From Deltaproteobacteria bacterium (GTDB taxonomy: Bacteria > Desulfobacterota > Binatia > DP-6), in the NCBI GenBank assembly GCA_005879245.1, contig VBLA01000200.1, forward strand, positions 1 to 5,805: DNA of 5,805 nt, written 5' to 3'. Below the pieces are notes generated by a model. The model was given only the letters and a program-made list of their open reading frames with translations. It had not been told where the DNA came from and searched no databases. Below, one piece after another: positions 5,405-5,805 of the stretch. Position numbers and translations under genes: made by a program. Position 1 is the first letter of the stretch. Each line of letters begins with the position of its first letter.

Positions 5405-5805
5405 GTGCCGTGGACGGACAGCGCGGTCCTCTGCGTGGCGCTGGGGCTCCGCTTGCTCCACGTTCTTTCGATCCGCCACGCGTACTTCTTCACCCACCTC
5501 CAGACCGAGCGGCTCCGGTACCATCTCTGGGCGCTCAGCATTCTCAGCTGGACGCAGCGAACCTCGCTTCCTTTCGATCAGGCGCCCGGCTACCCCTACC
5601 TCGTCGCGGGGATCTACGCGACGTTCGGCCCGCGCGTCACGGCCGTCGCCGTCGTACAAGCCGTCCTCGACGCGATCACCTGCGTGGCGATTGCCCGCGT
5701 CGGACGGCGCTGCTTCGGAGCCCCGGCCGGCCTCGTCGCCGGTCTCCTCGCCGTGGCCTACGGGTCCTTCATCTACTGCACGGGCGAGCTCGAGTCCGCG
5801 ACGCC
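5405..5805 (+). CDS. Membrane glycosyltransferase, PMT/ArnT-like (GT39 type), 3'-truncated by window
   Basis: The 133 visible residues are the N terminus of a polytopic, probably lipid-phosphate-sugar-dependent glycosyltransferase of the inner membrane. The first hydrophobic helix (6-23) is followed by a short external loop with TERLRYHLWA (34-43), then the hallmark QAPGYPYLVAGIYATFG (59-75), then hydrophobic helices at about 78-96 and 106-124. This order (helix, loop with an acidic residue before Y-x-x-W-A, then APxYP, then Q-x-x-L and R-R-x-F-G) is typical of GT39/PMT_2 proteins. The GTG at 5405 is the first possible start after an in-frame TGA at 5396-5398. Its ribosome site is weak (TGAG at 5396-5399), while a much better GGAGAGG at 5351-5357 lies too far upstream. 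The usual loop aspartate appears to be glutamate (E35). It follows the lipoprotein by 44 bases on the same strand and may belong to the same transcript. Acceptor and donor are unknown. Confidence 0.8.
   Translation, partial: MPWTDSAVLCVALGLRLLHVLSIRHAYFFTHLQTERLRYHLWALSILSWTQRTSLPFDQAPGYPYLVAGIYATFGPRVTAVAVVQAVLDAITCVAIARVGRRCFGAPAGLVAGLLAVAYGSFIYCTGELESAT

Noticed and set aside
5297..5659. Open frame on the - strand opposite the glycosyltransferase start
   Set aside because: The + strand frame shows convincing GT39-type helices and the APGYPY motif; the antisense translation is charged and featureless.

Overview
The window is about 5.8 kb of strongly GC-rich (roughly 70% by eye), densely coded bacterial DNA with every supported gene on the + strand. 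Gene style, GC content and the membrane-fused spermidine-synthase-like protein recall high-GC Gram-negative soil lineages (Myxococcota/former Deltaproteobacteria, Binatota or Rokubacteria-like). A predicted lipoprotein of an outer-membrane-associated type fits a two-membrane cell. No marker gene is present, so the taxon is a guess.

Layout: (1) 1-669 is the 3' two-thirds or so of a periplasmic metal-binding protein of the ZnuA/TroA cluster; its beginning lies outside the window. (2) 669-1385 is the ATPase and (3) 1385-2272 the membrane permease of the same metal ABC importer. (4) 2269-4773 is a large polytopic membrane protein with a C-terminal spermidine-synthase-like Rossmann domain. (5) 4770-5360 is a small putative lipoprotein resembling the GNA1162/LpoB/CsgG-type fold. 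(6) 5405-5805 is the 5' end of a PMT/ArnT-like (GT39-type) membrane glycosyltransferase, cut by the window end.

The first five genes are joined by four successive start/stop overlaps (1 nt, 1 nt, GTGA, ATGA), so they very probably form one translationally coupled operon. The glycosyltransferase follows after a 44-nt gap and may be the sixth member. Any promoter or metal-responsive operator would lie upstream of base 1 and cannot be seen. There is no gene-free stretch longer than 44 bases, and I see no RNA gene, CRISPR array, insertion sequence or phage element.

The importer genes clearly work together: the binding protein captures a divalent metal in the periplasm, the permease passes it through the inner membrane and the ATPase powers transport. 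Residues usually tied to Zn/Mn handling are altered in both the binding protein and the permease. The synthase-like domain has also lost the residues expected for binding and reacting with polyamines. The physical coupling of this divergent importer to a membrane-anchored, probably non-polyamine SAM-fold enzyme and an envelope lipoprotein is the most interesting aspect. A functional connection is inference only.
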